Source of the DNA: Bog-473 sp963754445
GTDB lineage: Bacteria; Actinomycetota; Acidimicrobiia; Acidimicrobiales; RAAP-2
Assembly: GCA_963754445.1 (NCBI GenBank)
Contig: CAVWFT010000001.1
Span: 2,232,001-2,296,000 of the forward strand
Direction: 5' to 3'
DNA length: 64,000 nucleotides
This document shows positions 62,656 through 64,000 of this stretch, one piece after another. The notes under the pieces were generated by a model. That model did no database searches, was not told the origin of the DNA, and was given only the letters and a program-made list of their open reading frames with translations. The position numbers and the translations under genes were made by a program. Every line of letters begins with the position of its first letter. Position 1 is the stretch's first letter.

Positions 62656-64000
62656 GGCATCGGCCGAGACGGCCGCGGGTGCGCGGTCCGGCGTTCCGAG
62701 TCGGCGTGACCTACACTTTCCGAGAACTTGATCCTCGGGTTCAGGGCTGCGAGAAGACCCGTGGCGGCGTTCGCGACCGGCTTCCGATTGAGGAGGCCTC
62801 GTGACCATCCTCCGACCCGTCTGCACCGAGGACAACGACGCCGAGGTCGTGAGCCTCGAGCCCCTCCTCCGCCGGCGCCCTCTTGGACCAGGCCGACAAG
62901 CTCCCCGCCCACGCCGTGCGGCTCGACATGGAAGCCGACGATGCGTCCCTGGCGCTGCGGATACGTCCTCGATACCGAAGATCTTGCTCAGCGGGTTGGC
63001 CATGACCGCCGTACGTTCGACAAGCGAAGAATGGGTCGGCAAAGCCGCGGGACGCCGTGAGGCTCCAACCGGCATCTGCCCTGCATGTGACCGAGGACCA
63101 ACTCTCCATTGCTCTTGGGCGCACCAAATCGAGAAACCCCCGGCGGCCGAGGCCCAACTCAGGGAATGCCAGGAGCGTTTGCAGGCCGCAAACCGGAGAT
63201 CGATCGACTCGATCTCAGCATTGAGCCCGCGATCACGAGCTGGATCGAGCGCAAGACTGCCGTTCCGTCTCAAGTGCATCTCGAGCCCTTGTCAGGTGCG
63301 ACCGGAGTCCGCAGTTGTCAAAAGCGGATTGCGCGTCCATCCAAGCCTTTCCCCCTTCCCCATGTCCGAGTCCAGAGTCGGACGGCCTTTCCGGTCCTGA
63401 TCGGTCGGTAACTGCATCGTCAATACTCAAACGAGCGATTGGGATTTTCGACTCTATTGATATATGCCGGGTACTTCGGGAACCCAGGATTCCGTCATAC
63501 GACTACTCCGCGTGACCGGCCCCACGAGCATTGGGACGGGAGCATGCGCTAGGCGTTGCGCCGAACGTATGAAACCGCTTTGACATGTAGCCACCGCCTC
63601 AGCGTGGCGGCGTGATATGAGCCATTCCATGTCTCCCCCGATCTACGTTCGGCCGAAACGGCGGCGCTCTGGCTCCGAATGGTTGCTGCGGTTCTCCCTG
63701 CCGTACTTCTGAGCGCGTGGGGATCGAGGTTGGCGGACTGGTCAGTGGGACGGGGCACCGTGAAAAACGTCATCACCGCCTGCAACGACGACCATTCTCA
63801 CGTCGCCCGGGGCAACGTCAGCTCAGGGAAGCCGCCCAACACTCAAGGCTGGCTGCGGCGCCAGCTCGCTCATGAATGCCCGCGTGTCGGAAGCTGCACA
63901 GCTCAACGAATCGTCGCTGCTCGACAACGTGGCAACGGGTCCGGGGCACCTTGGTACTAGGTGACGGCAATGGAGAGCATCGGCGGGGGCCGCCAGTGCC
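62656..64000. other. Degenerate or low-quality tail, no intact gene
   Basis: Open frames here are short and mutually inconsistent, although several short stretches look protein-like: 'ALLDQADKLPAHAVRLDMEA' and 'VLDTEDLAQRVGHDRRTFDK' on the plus strand (about 62870-63040) and 'TGICPACDRGPTLHCSWAH' (about 63070-63120). They could be parts of one shifted gene. The last about 600 bp show nothing recognisable. Accessory-element debris is likely. Confidence 0.4.

Noticed and set aside
58240..64000. Direct repeat of the tRNA 3' end marking the other end of an element
   Set aside because: No second copy of the tRNA end sequence was noticed in the window; the far end may lie outside.

Overview
The window is about 64 kb of high-GC DNA from an actinobacterium. 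The evidence is the start-codon use (many GTG starts and very frequent ATGA/GTGA four-base gene overlaps), a class II NrdJ ribonucleotide reductase behind NrdR boxes, mycothiol-type DinB/TIGR03086 proteins, an F420/LLM-type oxidoreductase, a SufR-like regulator, a PimB-like mannosyltransferase next to an SRPBCC protein and a ROK glucokinase, and a rifamycin phosphotransferase with its actinobacterial RAE promoter element. Several products resemble those of Acidimicrobiia-like lineages, but the genus cannot be fixed from the sequence alone.

Region by region. 0-5 kb: an anchored beta-propeller-like protein coupled to an upstream gene that is cut off, a STAS anti-sigma antagonist, and rph (rifamycin phosphotransferase, frameshifted) with a near-consensus RAE. 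5-32 kb: a long run of small stress, detoxification and regulatory genes. It holds TetR regulators, DinB-like and TIGR03086 proteins, ABM monooxygenases, many VOC/glyoxalase-fold proteins, cupins, SDRs, HipBA, an ECF42 sigma factor with its DGPF partner, an AhpD-like protein, a pentapeptide-repeat protein, a deaminase, a dienelactone hydrolase, UspA and a leaderless YtrA-type GntR-ABC transporter operon. 32-45 kb: nrdJ, glpK, two secreted proteins, an SDR-queA-SufR-like operon, an ACT protein, PlsC, an SMP-30 hydrolase and an SGNH hydrolase. 45-51 kb: a translationally coupled minus-strand operon of histidine phosphatase, ComA-like phosphosulfolactate synthase, VOC protein, oxalate-CoA-ligase-like AMP ligase and acyltransferase-3, with a second acyltransferase-3 just upstream. 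51-58 kb: an aminotransferase, LLM oxidoreductase, ROK kinase, SRPBCC protein, PimB-like glycosyltransferase, thiol and zinc-ribbon proteins, a PH/SHOCT membrane protein and a rhodanese. 58-64 kb: a CAT-anticodon tRNA, a dead tyrosine integrase, a rare tandem fusion of two acyltransferase-3 domains, and about 2 kb of degenerate sequence including a hidden multi-frame minus-strand gene.

Two overall points stand out. First, six otherwise well-conserved genes (rph, two SDRs, glpK, an ACT protein and an SGNH hydrolase) each carry one frameshift of the same sign (+1 or -2) in GC-rich sequence. This looks more like a systematic sequence error than biology. Second, the ComA operon is the best candidate for an undescribed system: its enzymes could make sulfolactate from PEP and sulfite, activate it, and transfer it to a surface or lipid acceptor.
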